From Bacillus pumilus (lineage in GTDB: Bacteria > Bacillota > Bacilli > Bacillales > Bacillaceae), in the NCBI GenBank assembly GCA_001938995.1, contig MKZN01000002.1, positions 62,001-126,000 on the forward strand: DNA of 64,000 bases, read 5' to 3'. How positions within the stretch are numbered: position 1 is the stretch's first letter; each line of letters opens with the position of its first letter. The position numbers and the translations under genes were made by a program. The notes beneath the pieces are model-generated. The model had not been told where the DNA came from. It saw nothing but the letters and a program-made list of their open reading frames with translations, and did no database searches. This document shows, in pieces, positions 27,544 to 37,308 of the stretch.

Positions 27544-27972
27544 ATGTTAAGCGGCTGGTTTTTGTGGTTGATTCTCTTTTGGGGTACGGCGATGATCGGA
27601 TTACTAGCAATCGGTGGCTTTTTTATGTTTCGCAAATTTTTAAAGAGATTGCCAAAGGAAGACGGTAAATCAGAGCTTGATTGGCAGGATGAATATATTC
27701 AAAAAAGCCTTCACTTATGGCGAGATGAGGACAAACAACTGTTAAATGAACTTGTACTACCTGTCCCAGAGCTATTTAGAGATGTGGCTAAAGAAAAAAT
27801 CGCCGGGAAAATTGGCGAACTGGCTTTAAAAGAACAGGTTGCCAGTATTAATTTAGATTTAATCATTCGAGGGTATATGATGGCTACACCTAAACGTGAT
27901 CATAAATTTTTACTGAAACGACTACAAGAAAAAAATATTGATTATACACCATATGAATCTTTATTAAAATAA
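27544..27972 (+). CDS. yneK: Conserved membrane-anchored protein YneK (DUF2621)
   Basis: 142 aa: an N-terminal membrane helix (WFLWLILFWGTAMIGLLAIGGFFMF) and a soluble helical domain (ELDWQDEYIQKSL, FRDVAKEKIAGKIGELAL, RGYMMATPKRDHKFL). AAAAGGAGTGAG precedes the ATG. Function unknown; position as in B. subtilis. Confidence 0.9.
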   Translation: MLSGWFLWLILFWGTAMIGLLAIGGFFMFRKFLKRLPKEDGKSELDWQDEYIQKSLHLWRDEDKQLLNELVLPVPELFRDVAKEKIAGKIGELALKEQVASINLDLIIRGYMMATPKRDHKFLLKRLQEKNIDYTPYESLLK

Positions 27973-27995
27973 CCTCCTTTTTTGAAAAGGAGGTT
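27971..27995. terminator. Bidirectional terminator between yneK and ccdC
   Basis: AACCTCCTTTT/AAAAGGAGGTT perfect 11-bp stem with a TTG loop between convergent genes. Confidence 0.8.
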
Positions 27996-28477
27996 TAATT
28001 CATTTGCACCTGCTGTGCATCTAATTGTTTCGATATCTTTCTAAAGGATAAATACATAGCGACCCGCCATGGCACAATCATTCCAAAGGCAAGTATCCAG
28101 AACATCCCGCTTAATGCGCCGTAATCAATCGATGTACTTAAGATGGTCTTCAAACCAATACGAAGCACAAGTAGACCAATTAGGATGAAAACAAATGCTT
28201 TTGATCGCTTTAAGTAAATGTCATTCCCTCTAATTTCAAACTTCGATGTTTTAATTAAAAAGATGGAGAAAAACATCCCCACTGTGATGGCCTCGAGGAA
28301 TTCAGCTCCAGTTACTTGAAACATAGGAACAAAAAACATCAGTGCGCCAGTGCTCATGAAAATAGGAGGCAATATAATTTTTTTAGCGGTTGCCGGTTTT
28401 GCAGAGGATTTAATTCGAATAAACATTACAGCTACGGCCATACATACTGCAATTATCGAAGAAATCACGATCATCAT
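27995..28477 (-). CDS. ccdC: Membrane protein CcdC (YneJ)
   Basis: 160 aa with four to five membrane helices (VISSIIAVCMAVAVMFI, LPPIFMSTGALMFFVPMF, AFVFILIGLLVLRIG, FWILAFGMIVPWRVAMYL). Homologue of CcdC, encoded with ccdA in B. subtilis but dispensable for cytochrome c synthesis there. In B. subtilis a CheY-like gene, ccdB, lies between ccdA and ccdC. Here only 93 bp separate them, so ccdB is missing. Confidence 0.9.
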   Translation of the reverse strand: MMIVISSIIAVCMAVAVMFIRIKSSAKPATAKKIILPPIFMSTGALMFFVPMFQVTGAEFLEAITVGMFFSIFLIKTSKFEIRGNDIYLKRSKAFVFILIGLLVLRIGLKTILSTSIDYGALSGMFWILAFGMIVPWRVAMYLSFRKISKQLDAQQVQMN

Positions 28478-28570
28478 ATCAAATCATTCCTTTATCCTTT
28501 AAGGTCAGCCTATGTATAATATACTCCAATTGACGAGAAAAAACCATCACTGCCACTTTAGGAAACGTTG

Positions 28571-29278
28571 TCAAAAACCTTTAAATCCTCCAAACAAAGA
28601 AGAGAACATAATAATGATCCACGTAAGAAGGTCAAAGAACAGCAAGATCCCTACCACAATCATAATGATCCCGCCTATTGTCATGATCAGTTGCTGGCGT
28701 TTTCTGATCCAAGTCAGTCTCGTAATGAAAAAAGAGAGAACAAAAAATGGGATAGCAAAACCTAACACATATGCGATCATATAGGTCACAGCGGACTCTG
28801 GATTGTTGCTGGCAAGTGTGATGACAGCTGATAAAATTGGGCCAGTACATGGTGTCCACCCAGCAGCAAAACCCATTCCAATCAGAATCGATCCCAAAAA
28901 TCCAGCAGGACGATGTTTGAATTGCATTCTTTTTTCTCCCATGAGAAAAGATGGCTTAAACACACCCAGTATCATAAAACCAAAGAAAACGATAAGAATG
29001 GCACCAATTTGACGAATTGCTTGATGATATTCGATAAAAAACGAACCAACAAGCGATGTCCCGAAGCCAATCGCAATAAAAATGACCGAGAAACCAATTA
29101 AAAAGAAAAGAGTATGAAGCAGACTCCTCCTTCTAAGCATCACTTTCTCTGATTTCACTTCATCTATACTCACACCTGTGATATAAGATAAAAAGGCAGG
29201 ATAGAGCGGCAGACAGCATGGCGAAATAAACGAAAGAAACCCTGCTCCAAACGCCAAAAAATAATTAAGTTCTGACAA
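28571..29278 (-). CDS. ccdA: Cytochrome c biogenesis protein CcdA
   Basis: 235 aa, six membrane helices, DsbD-gamma family. The electron-transfer cysteines are in [13 protein letters not shown] (helix 1) and [13 protein letters not shown] (helix 4). CcdA carries electrons from cytoplasmic thioredoxin to ResA and StoA outside, for cytochrome c and spore formation. YneN in this window may be another partner. Confidence 0.96.
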   Translation of the reverse strand: MSELNYFLAFGAGFLSFISPCCLPLYPAFLSYITGVSIDEVKSEKVMLRRRSLLHTLFFLIGFSVIFIAIGFGTSLVGSFFIEYHQAIRQIGAILIVFFGFMILGVFKPSFLMGEKRMQFKHRPAGFLGSILIGMGFAAGWTPCTGPILSAVITLASNNPESAVTYMIAYVLGFAIPFFVLSFFITRLTWIRKRQQLIMTIGGIIMIVVGILLFFDLLTWIIIMFSSLFGGFKGF

Positions 29279-29418
29279 AAGAACACCCCCTTCTTACAAT
29301 ATACAACAAGAGATGACAAAATCATTTCATTTTTTTTACATCACCTTAATAAAGATGGTCTATTCTCTGAAAACCTTATATAATTTAATTTGACATCGAG
29401 AGATCGAATCCTTTAAAT

Positions 29419-29447
29419 TTGAAAATAAACCTTAAAATGGATATAAT
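29419..29447 (+). promoter_or_regulatory. Sigma-A promoter of the Spo0E-like gene
   Basis: TTGAAA (29419-29424), 17-bp spacer, TATAAT (29442-29447): a near-consensus promoter about 40 bp upstream of the small phosphatase gene. Confidence 0.75.
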
Positions 29448-29486
29448 AGAATCGATTCTTTTTATCAAGATTTGCATGAAAGGAAC

Positions 29487-29660
29487 ATGACTTTGGTAAA
29501 AACATCATTATTGACTCAGATTGAAGAAAAAAGAGAAGAGCTGATGAAAGTTGTCTTGCATAATGGGATGACATCAACAGTGACGATCGAACATAGCCAG
29601 CAACTAGATCATCTCCTCTTACAATATCAACGACATTTACATTCAAACTCAGCCAACTAA
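29487..29660 (+). CDS. Spo0E-like aspartyl-phosphate phosphatase
   Basis: About 57 aa. The Spo0E-family signature SQQLDHLLLQY (SQxLD motif) sits in the second half of a two-helix hairpin. These small proteins dephosphorylate Spo0A~P and delay sporulation. The place next to ccdA and yneF matches YnzD of B. subtilis. The start is ATG 29487 or TTG 29493; AAAGGA is better spaced for the latter. Confidence 0.85.
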   Translation: MTLVKTSLLTQIEEKREELMKVVLHNGMTSTVTIEHSQQLDHLLLQYQRHLHSNSAN

Positions 29661-29734
29661 CTTATATCTATAATGAACAACACCATGCCGCACGATTTTA
29701 AGAAAAGTTGATATGTATGACAATAAACGAAAGC

Positions 29735-29765
29735 AAAAGCCCCTGTTCACTTGGGGTTTTTGTTT
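29735..29765 (+). terminator. Terminator of the Spo0E-like gene
   Basis: AAAAGCCCC/GGGGTTTTT stem followed by T's. The rest of the 268-bp gap to yneF holds a likely minus-strand terminator (CCAC/GTGG stem, about 29797-29832) and nothing else I can support. Confidence 0.65.
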
Positions 29766-29928
29766 TGTTTGCATGATTCATTTAATGCCATAATAAAAAC
29801 CACCTTCCCTGCTCTTATGCAAGTACAGTGGCTTTAATTGTCTGATGAAGGTGACTTCAATAAAGTCCAGACAGTGCTTGTCCATCCTTTATTACCATGT
29901 TCCATCTATGATCATAATATCGTACGTA

Positions 29929-30147
29929 TTATTTCGCTTGGTTGTTCATGGCTTTCATCATTTGATTGATTTTCTTTTGGGACGGTTTCATGCCCATTTG
30001 CATCATCATCATTCGAAGCATTTGTTCATTGATTGGTGGATTCTTTTTCAAGTAGCTCATCATATACTTCCGAGCAATAAAGAATCCGAGTGCAACTCCT
30101 GCAAGCAGTGCAACGACGCCTACAAGGATGACAACCCATAAATCCAT
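29929..30147 (-). CDS. yneF: UPF0154 membrane-anchored protein YneF
   Basis: 72 aa from the ATG at 30147, chosen because AAGGAGGAAG lies 6 bases upstream. An N-terminal helix ([22 protein letters not shown]) is followed by [23 protein letters not shown], the UPF0154 signature. Function unknown; gene order as in B. subtilis. Confidence 0.93.
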   Translation of the reverse strand: MDLWVVILVGVVALLAGVALGFFIARKYMMSYLKKNPPINEQMLRMMMMQMGMKPSQKKINQMMKAMNNQAK

Positions 30148-30231
30148 AATTCTTCCTCCTTCATGTTGTCTCGTATAAAGTGTACTAAACAAAAGGCTAT
30201 TATACAACATTTCACGTTCAAATTTATTTTT

Positions 30232-30678
30232 TTAAACAAAATTCCTCACTTTTACCGGATTAAGCCACCCATGCTTCTTTGATCCAAAGTCCATCGCTAG
30301 GAAACAGGGACTAATTTTTCTCAGCACTTCAAAAAATACTGCTTCTGCCTCATAGCTGCCTGTAGCAGACATTTGGATATAGCGATCTTTGATAATGAAT
30401 GCTGCTGTTCCTTTTCCATCTGGTAAAGAGGCGCTGTAAATTGAGCCAATTTGCGTATAGTGAATATTGGTTAAATTGCTCATTAATCGTTGATGCATAT
30501 GAAAAGCAGGGATTCGTTTCGTCACATAATCCACTTGCTTGACTAGCATCACTAACTCGTCGTCACTGCGATTCGTCCAGTGTAACGATTCAAACAAATG
30601 ATACAATATTGATTCTCTACCAAAATAATGATTCGCAAATTCATCCTCAATCCAGTAAATATAATAATGACGTTCCAT
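30232..30678 (-). CDS. sirA: Sporulation inhibitor of replication SirA
   Basis: 148 aa (YYIYWIEDEFANHYFGRESILYHLF, IPAFHMHQRL, FLAMDFGSKKHGWLNP). SirA binds domain I of DnaA and stops new rounds of replication when sporulation begins. A Spo0A box (30700-30707) lies just upstream. Same position as in B. subtilis. Confidence 0.92.
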   Translation of the reverse strand: MERHYYIYWIEDEFANHYFGRESILYHLFESLHWTNRSDDELVMLVKQVDYVTKRIPAFHMHQRLMSNLTNIHYTQIGSIYSASLPDGKGTAAFIIKDRYIQMSATGSYEAEAVFFEVLRKISPCFLAMDFGSKKHGWLNPVKVRNFV

Positions 30679-30699
30679 ATCTATCCCTTCCTTTCACAT

Positions 30700-30707
30700 T
30701 TCGTCAA
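30700..30707 (-). promoter_or_regulatory. Spo0A (0A) box of sirA
   Basis: TTGACGAA on the minus strand matches the 0A box TTGTCGAA in seven of eight bases, 22 bp upstream of the start codon. sirA is a known Spo0A~P-induced gene. Confidence 0.5.
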
Positions 30708-30796
30708 TTTCGTTAATTGCTTGTATTATACAAAAATGTGAAAGAAAGAATTGTCTATATATGAAGCAAGAAGAAACTAGTTTTGTCAAAAAAACA

Positions 30797-30843
30797 AGAA
30801 AAAAGAAAAAAGTTTGCAGAGCTAATGGAAATGCTCTGCAAAC
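30797..30843 (-). terminator. Terminator of tkt
   Basis: Perfect 11-bp stem GTTTGCAGAGC/GCTCTGCAAAC (30812-30822 and 30833-30843), with long T-rich sequence beyond on the minus strand. Confidence 0.9.
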
Positions 30844-30877
30844 AGATCGCAAAAAAAGTATGCGGTTTGAAGAAAGC

Positions 30878-32881
30878 TTATTTATTGAGCTTCGCTTTCA
30901 CACGGCTGACAACATGGCTAACAGTAAATCCGTATTTCTCCATGATGGTTTCGCCTGGTGCAGAAGCACCAAATTTGTCAATTGCAATTATATCACCGTC
31001 AAGACCAACATAACGATCCCAGCCTAATGAAGAACCCATTTCTATAGCGATACGCGCTCTCACTGCGTTAGGAAGAACGGACTCTTTATATTCGTCAGAT
31101 TGTTGATTAAAGCGATCCCATGCAGGTAGACTCACGACAGAGACGCGGATGCCTTCTTTTTCAAGTGCCTTTTGTGCATCAATTGCTAAACCTACTTCAG
31201 ATCCTGAAGCGAGTAGAAGTGCTTCAGGTTGTGCATCTGCTGCTTCAACGACTACATACCCACCTTTTTCTACACCCTCGTATGCTTTTTCAGGTGCTTG
31301 GTCAATCGTTGGAAGGTTTTGACGCGTGAGCACTAGCGCTGTCGGTTTATCTGTTGAAGACACAGCCAGTTTCCATGCCGCAGCTGTTTCATTTCCATCG
31401 GCAGGACGAATCACAGAAAGGTTTGGCATCGCACGAAGTGATGCAAGTTGTTCTACAGGCTCATGCGTTGGGCCATCTTCTCCGACTGCAATACTATCAT
31501 GTGTAAAGACATACGTGACAGGAAGTCCCATTAATGCAGCAAGACGAATTGCTGGTCTTAAGTAATCTGAGAAAACAAAGAATGTTCCTCCGAAGACACG
31601 AAGGCCACCGTGTAGCGCCATACCGTTTAAAGCCGCGCCCATTGCAAATTCTCTGACACCAAACCAAATATTCTTGCCCGCATAATTATCTTTACCAAAG
31701 TCGTCTGCATGTTGAATCGTTGTTTTATTTGATCCAGCAAGGTCAGCAGAACCCCCAATAAAGAAAGGTACTTGTTTTGCAATACCGTTTAATACTTCGC
31801 CAGAAGAGGCACGAGAAGCAAGACTTGACCCTGCTTCATACACAGGAACCTCTTGATCCCAATTCTCTGGAAGCTTCCCTTCAATGGCAAGCTTCAGCTG
31901 AGCTGCAAGCTCTGGGTATTCTTTTTCATATTGTTCAAATAGCTCATTCCATGCTGCTTCTTTTTTCTGACCAGCATCTTTTACAGCTGTTTGGAAATGT
32001 TCGTACACTTCAGAAGGAACATGGAAATCTTCTTCAAATGTCCAAGAATAGGCTTCCTTCGTTAGCTTCGCTTCCTCGCTACCAAGCGGAGCACCATGCA
32101 CACCAGACGTTCCAGCGCGGTTTGGAGAACCGAAACCGATCGTTGTTTTCACTTCGATTAGTGTAGGTTTGTCTGTGCTTTGTTTGGCTTTTTCAATAGC
32201 AGCTGTCACTTCTTCGATGTTGTTTCCATCTTTTACGTAAATCACTTCCCAATTCATTGCTTCGAATCGGTTTTTTACGTTTTCAGAGAATGAACGATCT
32301 AGATCACCATCTAAAGAAATGTCGTTTGAATCATAAAGTACAATTAAGCGACCTAAGCCTAAATGACCAGCAAGTGAAGCCGCTTCAGAGGAGATTCCCT
32401 CCATTAAGTCACCGTCACCACAAATGCTGTATGTATAGTGGTCTACAACATTAAATTTGTCTTTGTTATACGTTTCTGCAAGGTGTCTTTCTGCAAGAGC
32501 CATTCCAACAGCCATGGCAATCCCTTGTCCTAAAGGACCTGTTGTCGCGTCGATACCTTCTGTATGTCCAAATTCAGGATGTCCTGGTGTTTTGCTTCCC
32601 CATTGGCGGAATTGTTTCAGATCTTCGATGCTAAGGTTGTATCCGCTTAAATGAAGCATGCTATATAAAAGCATAGAACCATGTCCCGCAGATAATACAA
32701 AACGGTCTCTGTTAAACCAGTTTGGGTTTTGCGGACTTACGTTTAAGTGATTCGTCCATAATGCATAAGCCATAGGAGCAGCACCCATTGGCATTCCAGG
32801 GTGACCAGATTTTGCTTTTTCAATTGCGTCTATGGAGAGAGTACGTATTGTTGCAATAGATTTCAATTCAATCGTTTCCAT
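30878..32881 (-). CDS. tkt: Transketolase
   Basis: 667 aa, the usual length. A thiamin-diphosphate enzyme of the pentose phosphate pathway that moves two-carbon units between sugar phosphates. Signatures: [28 protein letters not shown] (start), the ThDP motif [32 protein letters not shown], the catalytic [19 protein letters not shown] and the C-terminal [14 protein letters not shown]. Confidence 0.98.
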   Translation of the reverse strand: METIELKSIATIRTLSIDAIEKAKSGHPGMPMGAAPMAYALWTNHLNVSPQNPNWFNRDRFVLSAGHGSMLLYSMLHLSGYNLSIEDLKQFRQWGSKTPGHPEFGHTEGIDATTGPLGQGIAMAVGMALAERHLAETYNKDKFNVVDHYTYSICGDGDLMEGISSEAASLAGHLGLGRLIVLYDSNDISLDGDLDRSFSENVKNRFEAMNWEVIYVKDGNNIEEVTAAIEKAKQSTDKPTLIEVKTTIGFGSPNRAGTSGVHGAPLGSEEAKLTKEAYSWTFEEDFHVPSEVYEHFQTAVKDAGQKKEAAWNELFEQYEKEYPELAAQLKLAIEGKLPENWDQEVPVYEAGSSLASRASSGEVLNGIAKQVPFFIGGSADLAGSNKTTIQHADDFGKDNYAGKNIWFGVREFAMGAALNGMALHGGLRVFGGTFFVFSDYLRPAIRLAALMGLPVTYVFTHDSIAVGEDGPTHEPVEQLASLRAMPNLSVIRPADGNETAAAWKLAVSSTDKPTALVLTRQNLPTIDQAPEKAYEGVEKGGYVVVEAADAQPEALLLASGSEVGLAIDAQKALEKEGIRVSVVSLPAWDRFNQQSDEYKESVLPNAVRARIAIEMGSSLGWDRYVGLDGDIIAIDKFGASAPGETIMEKYGFTVSHVVSRVKAKLNK

Positions 32882-33015
32882 ATAAATCCCCTTCCGTATC
32901 TTGTGTACACCATTATCATAAATCTACTGTCCTTTTTTCACAACTATTTCACGCTGAAAATGAAGTAAATTGTCACATTTAGTTTATCTATCGATTAAAA
33001 ACTTATACAAATATG

Positions 33016-33045
33016 AAAAAGATGAGAATATTATTCCCATCTTTT
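33016..33045 (-). terminator. Terminator of the yneA-yneB-ynzC operon
   Basis: Minus strand AAAAGATGGGAATA...TATTCTCATCTTTTT, a long stem with T's. Confidence 0.75.
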
Positions 33046-33068
33046 CAAATTTCAAGAAATCATGTCAT

Positions 33069-33299
33069 TTAATGAAGGTTTTGATCTCTTTCTCTTTTTA
33101 ATTTTTCTGGTGTGACGTCGTTTCCTTCTGGATCGACGATTTTGACAGTTTTAAGTGTATTTTTCACAGAAGAACGAAAAGCTTTTAAATATTCCTCTCT
33201 CAAATGCTTTTGCTCTGTTTTTTCAGCGTCCGATAAACCGGTCTCTTTCGACTTTTTTGAAAGCTCATTAATTCTTGCAAGCTGTTCTTTAGAAATCAT
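33069..33299 (-). CDS. ynzC: UPF0291 protein YnzC
   Basis: 76 aa (QLARINELSKKSKETGLSDAE, LREEYLKAFRSSVKNTLKTV, TPEKLKRERDQNLH), a two-helix hairpin family. It is the third gene of the LexA-controlled yneA operon, as in B. subtilis. Function unknown. Confidence 0.95.
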   Translation of the reverse strand: MISKEQLARINELSKKSKETGLSDAEKTEQKHLREEYLKAFRSSVKNTLKTVKIVDPEGNDVTPEKLKRERDQNLH

Positions 33300-33368
33300 G
33301 ACAAACTCCTTTAAAACATTTTTTATACATACTACTAAATATCATTCATATTTACAACAATTCACACT

Positions 33369-34019
<651 letters not shown>

Positions 34020-34032
34020 TCAATCGACCTTT

Positions 34033-34344
34033 CTACTGAACTGTTGCGAGTTGATATACGACTGGGTGTTCCTTTTTGACAGGTATCACAAGAACATCTC
34101 CAGGCTGAATGTTAACTGAAGCAAGATCATTGTGTTCGGTAACCCAGTCAATGAATGCATTTTTATCAATTGATTTGCTGTCGTTTACTTGATCAGCAAT
34201 TCCCCAAAGAGTATCACCTGATTGAACCTCTATTTTAACATATTGATTTGTATCATTATGGCTTGTGACCGCAATAAGTGAGAGAAATATGCCAACGATG
34301 AATGAGAATAGCCCAATAAAAATAATAGATTCTTTTAACCTCAT
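34033..34344 (-). CDS. yneA: SOS cell-division inhibitor YneA
   Basis: 103 aa from the ATG at 34344 behind GGGGGATGAC. One membrane anchor (SIIFIGLFSFIVGIFLSLIAV) and a LysM domain (VEVQSGDTLWGIADQVN ... VNIQPGDVLVIPV) at residues about 43-95. It is made after DNA damage and delays division from the cell surface. Divergent from lexA, with LexA boxes in between. Confidence 0.95.
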   Translation of the reverse strand: MRLKESIIFIGLFSFIVGIFLSLIAVTSHNDTNQYVKIEVQSGDTLWGIADQVNDSKSIDKNAFIDWVTEHNDLASVNIQPGDVLVIPVKKEHPVVYQLATVQ

Positions 34345-34362
34345 AATGTCATCCCCCATAAT

Positions 34363-34439
34363 AGAATGTGTGTTCGCTGTTACTCATTATAAATGCGAAC
34401 AAACGTTTCTGTCAAACGTTTTTTTCGAACCTATGTTTG
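34363..34439. promoter_or_regulatory. Three LexA boxes between yneA and lexA
   Basis: CGAACCTATGTTTG (34426-34439) and CGAACAAACGTTTC (34396-34409) fit CGAACRNRYGTTYG well. AGAATGTGTGTTCG (34363-34376) is a weaker third. They control both divergent transcripts: autoregulated lexA and the yneA operon. Confidence 0.88.
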
Positions 34440-34497
34440 TACTGTTAGGAAAAACATGCTATAATTTCTTTAAAATTGACGTTTTGAGGTGCAAAAG

Positions 34498-35118
34498 ATG
34501 ACGAAGCTATCAAAAAGACAACTCGATATCCTAAACTTCATCAAAGAAGAAGTAAAAAGCAAGGGGTATCCCCCATCCGTTCGTGAAATTGGTGAAGCTG
34601 TCGGTCTCGCATCTAGCTCAACAGTCCATGGACATTTAGCTAGATTAGAAACAAAAGGCTTAATTAGAAGAGATCCAACGAAACCTAGAGCGATCGAAGT
34701 ACTAGATGAAGAGGAATTGAATATTCCAAAGAGTCCTGTAATGAATGTTCCAGTCATCGGTAAAGTCACAGCTGGTTTACCTATCACAGCTGTTGAGAAT
34801 GTAGAAGAATACTTCCCTCTTCCTGAGACATTTGCAGCGCCAGATGAACAAGTATTCATGCTAGAAATTATGGGAGAAAGTATGATTGATGCGGGTATTT
34901 TGGACAAGGACTATGTCATTGTCCGTCAGCAAAGCACTGCTAACAATGGAGACATTGTAGTCGCCATGACAGAGGAAGATGAGGCAACAGTCAAACGTTT
35001 TTATAAAGAAGATACACACTTTAGATTACAACCAGAGAACCCATCCATGGAACCGATTATCTTACAGAATGTGAGTATACTAGGTAAAGTGATCGGGGTA
35101 TTTAGAAATATTCATTAA
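34498..35118 (+). CDS. lexA: SOS repressor LexA
   Basis: 206 aa from the ATG at 34498 (GAGGTG upstream). Winged HTH at residues about 27-66 ([36 protein letters not shown]). The self-cleavage site Ala92-Gly93 (VTAGLP), the catalytic Ser128 (GESMIDAG) and Lys166 (EATVKRF) are intact. RecA on single-stranded DNA triggers its cleavage. Confidence 0.98.
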   Translation: MTKLSKRQLDILNFIKEEVKSKGYPPSVREIGEAVGLASSSTVHGHLARLETKGLIRRDPTKPRAIEVLDEEELNIPKSPVMNVPVIGKVTAGLPITAVENVEEYFPLPETFAAPDEQVFMLEIMGESMIDAGILDKDYVIVRQQSTANNGDIVVAMTEEDEATVKRFYKEDTHFRLQPENPSMEPIILQNVSILGKVIGVFRNIH

Positions 35119-35121
35119 AAA

Positions 35122-35167
35122 AAGCCGGTATTTCATCAACTGCTGATGAGATCCGGCTCTTTTTTTA
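35122..35167 (+). terminator. Terminator of lexA
   Basis: Long stem AGCCGG..TTTCATCA/TGATGAGATCCGGCT with eight T's. Also next to the end of the convergent coat-like gene. Confidence 0.9.
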
Positions 35168-35614
35168 CGAGCAAGAATATGCGAGAATCCTTGAGCTCGG
35201 GAAGGAGCCAAAAGTAAAATTCGGCCATATAAAACCGGTTGTACGACCAAATGGCTGTGAAGAAAGCACATACATTAAAAATACTTGACCATTTCTAAGA
35301 AACACAATGGTCCAACGTCTATTACATCCAGCAGCAAATTGAACCGTTTGCTGACCGCCACTTACACTTTGTTGTGAAATGAAAGGCTGCATACTTTGCG
35401 GCTGAGCCAAAGCTTGCTGATATTGAGACAGAATTTGCTGTGAGGGAGCCGGTGGAGCTGACTGACCGCCTGACCCTTGCCCTTGGCCAATACTTCCTCC
35501 TCCGATTGGAAAGCCTGGAAGCCCTCCTCCTTGAGGACCAGGTAACGAAGGCCATCCAGGAACCTGCCTGTAATATGAGTATCCACTCCACATACCTTCA
35601 TACGGATTATACAT
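35165..35614 (-). CDS. Gly/Pro/Gln-rich spore coat-like protein
   Basis: 149 aa. The N-terminal half is low complexity (MYNPYEGMWSGYSYYRQVPG, GGGLPGFPIGGGSIGQGQGS, Gln-rich to residue about 90). The C-terminal module FAAGCNRRWTIVFLRNGQVF and FGRTTGFIWPNFTFG belongs to a Bacillus family often mislabelled 'transporter'. A sigma-K-like promoter upstream and the coat-like composition argue for a late mother-cell protein. Exact role unknown. Confidence 0.65.
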   Translation of the reverse strand: MYNPYEGMWSGYSYYRQVPGWPSLPGPQGGGLPGFPIGGGSIGQGQGSGGQSAPPAPSQQILSQYQQALAQPQSMQPFISQQSVSGGQQTVQFAAGCNRRWTIVFLRNGQVFLMYVLSSQPFGRTTGFIWPNFTFGSFPSSRILAYSCS

Positions 35615-35646
35615 CTAAACACCACTTTCTTAGACATTCATCACGA

Positions 35647-35676
35647 CAGTATATGCGCCCGGCAAAAAAAGAGTGT
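35647..35676 (-). promoter_or_regulatory. Possible sigma-K promoter of the coat-like gene
   Basis: Minus strand ACAC (35673-35676), 17 bp, CATATACTG (35647-35655); the consensus is CATANNNTA. One mismatch in the -10. Confidence 0.4.
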
Positions 35677-35832
35677 AAATCTTCAAAACAGAAATTTTTC
35701 AAAAAGACGTTTCATTCTCCTTTAGAACGGTTAAATAAATAATAGGAATAAAAAAATGAAAAAGTGAAAACTTTTCGCTCACTCAAACGTTATATAAACA
35801 GAAAGAAATAAAAAACATTTCGATTTAACACT

Positions 35833-35867
35833 TGTAATCTTTCTGTAATTATTGTAACATTTGTAAC
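35833..35867 (+). promoter_or_regulatory. WalR box and further TGTAA repeats upstream of iseA
   Basis: TGTAAT-N5-TGTAAT (35833-35849) is an exact WalR box (TGTWAH-N5-TGTWAH). Two more TGTAAC units follow at 35853 and 35862. WalR represses iseA in B. subtilis. Confidence 0.75.
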
Positions 35868-35903
35868 ATAAGAAGTTTTCATTTAAAAAAGGAGGCAATC
35901 GCC

Positions 35904-36446
35904 TTGAAAAAATTATTTGTTTTATTCACTGCTCTTATGCTAATGATCTCTTTACAAACAACTACACTAGCCTCTTCCAAAAAAACAACCAATTTGACCA
36001 ATAAAGAAGCGTTACATATTGCTCTTGATGCAAGAGAACACTTTTGGAGTGCCATGTCAGGTTACAAAGTTAATGAGCATACAGACTACAAATTAAAATC
36101 ATTTACTTATAAAGACATGACTTACAACTACCTATCTAAAACATTTGATACAAAGAAAAAACTAAACAGCTATTTATCTCAAGTTTTCACGCAAGAAGCG
36201 ATCACTCAAGGTTTAAATGACTATCAGTTCATTGTTCATAAAGGAAAAATGGCTGTGCCAGTCGGTGATGGCGACAACATGCTTAACTGGGATCAAGCAA
36301 CACCTAAACTCGTCTCTAAGAAAAATACCCTTCGCACATATGAATTCACAGTACCAACACTTGATGGACGCAAAGTAAAACGAACGGTCACGTATAAAAA
36401 AGTAGACAACGAGTGGAAAGTAACAAAAATTGACGCTGTAATCTAA
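35904..36446 (+). CDS. iseA: Cell-wall DL-endopeptidase inhibitor IseA
   Basis: 180 aa with a signal peptide (KKLFVLFTALMLMISLQTTTLASS). FKLKSFTYKDMTYNYL-like and YQFIVHKGKMAVPVGDGDNM match the IseA (YoeB) family, which binds and blocks secreted DL-endopeptidases such as LytF and CwlO. Starts at a TTG after AAAGGAGG. The WalR box upstream fits known repression by WalR. Length nearly equals that of B. subtilis IseA (181 aa). Confidence 0.92.
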   Translation: MKKLFVLFTALMLMISLQTTTLASSKKTTNLTNKEALHIALDAREHFWSAMSGYKVNEHTDYKLKSFTYKDMTYNYLSKTFDTKKKLNSYLSQVFTQEAITQGLNDYQFIVHKGKMAVPVGDGDNMLNWDQATPKLVSKKNTLRTYEFTVPTLDGRKVKRTVTYKKVDNEWKVTKIDAVI

Positions 36447-36479
36447 AAAAACAGGCCATTTATCAGGCCTGTTTTTTTA
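36445..36479. terminator. Terminator of iseA
   Basis: AAAAACAGGCC/GGCCTGTTTTT stem starting in the stop codon, followed by a T-run. Confidence 0.85.
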
Positions 36480-36683
36480 TGTAGGGATCACTTCAGTCAT
36501 GCGATCCAGTGTATGAGCAATTGATGATGCTGTACGGAACTCATGGAAAGGAAGTCCAAGCTGAACGGCTGTTTGAGCAATTTCTGGTCGAATACCTGAA
36601 ATGGTCGTCTCCCCCCCTATTAAACGAAGTGATGTGACAAGATCAAAAATTTGATGAGCAACCATGACAACACCGGCCCACAT
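36477..36683 (-). pseudogene. C-terminal half of an RsbR-type STAS domain
   Basis: 68 codons: VMVAHQIFDLVTSLRLIGGET and TISGIRPEIAQTAVQLGL are the second half of a STAS domain as in RsbR paralogues of the stressosome. The first half, with the phosphorylated Thr, and the whole N-terminal sensor are absent. Its apparent ATG lies 2 bp from the nucB stop, so a deletion probably joined the tail of an rsbR-like gene to nucB. Co-transcription with nucB is possible, function unlikely. Confidence 0.75.
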
Positions 36684-36685
36684 CT

Positions 36686-37120
36686 TTATTTGACGATGAA
36701 TAAAATCCTTTGTCCATCAGAATAACTGCTTATCTGGTGGCCTACCCAAGAACCCGCTCCTCTATTATCTGAGGGACTGACATATTGAACACTTGCCCCC
36801 TTTCCCCCTTCTAGACAAACTGCCATCGGCCATTCATCACGGTCAAACCCAGGTTTTGTTGGTACACCTTTTAAAGATTCCTGCCTTCTGCTATCTGCTC
36901 CATTCCTGTCAATGGTACACACATATGAATGTCCATTTTGAATCGCTTTTTGAATATGACCACCAGTTTCAGGATAACGTTCTTTTGGAAATTGAATGAC
37001 ATGATCATAACGATCAGCCCCTGTTGCTTGCTGATCCTCACCAAAAACACCTAAAAAGGAACCTATCCATATCGCTAAGCATAGGACTCCAGCCGTTAAC
37101 CAGCCTCTTCTCACCTTCAA
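36686..37120 (-). CDS. nucB: Secreted sporulation nuclease NucB
   Basis: 144 aa with an N-terminal export helix ([20 protein letters not shown]). The DNase core has [29 protein letters not shown] and [15 protein letters not shown], the NucB family catalytic region (Asp-Glu of DRDEWP). It degrades extracellular DNA, is made in sporulating mother cells of B. subtilis and disperses biofilms. Start TTG at 37120 behind GGAG. Confidence 0.93.
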   Translation of the reverse strand: MKVRRGWLTAGVLCLAIWIGSFLGVFGEDQQATGADRYDHVIQFPKERYPETGGHIQKAIQNGHSYVCTIDRNGADSRRQESLKGVPTKPGFDRDEWPMAVCLEGGKGASVQYVSPSDNRGAGSWVGHQISSYSDGQRILFIVK

Positions 37121-37257
37121 AAGCAGTCATCTCCTCATACAATGAAAGATATTGACTTGATAAAAACAAGTCATCGTTAATGTATGAGTAATTTTAAGGA
37201 GACATGTGTATAGATGAATCGTTTATGAAGCTGCAAAGTGAACACGTTATGTTTCAC

Positions 37258-37297
37258 ATAAAAAAGCTTGTCCCCCTTTAATGGAAACAAGCTTTAA
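37258..37297 (-). terminator. Terminator of the glutamyl endopeptidase gene
   Basis: AAGCTTGT/ACAAGCTT (37264-37271 and 37287-37294) with T5 beyond on the minus strand. Confidence 0.75.
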
Positions 37298-37308
37298 AGA
37301 TCTATCTT

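Noticed and set aside
30761..31027. Lys-rich frame on the plus strand
   Set aside because: It spans the tkt terminator and the antisense of the tkt end; composition follows the A-rich tract.
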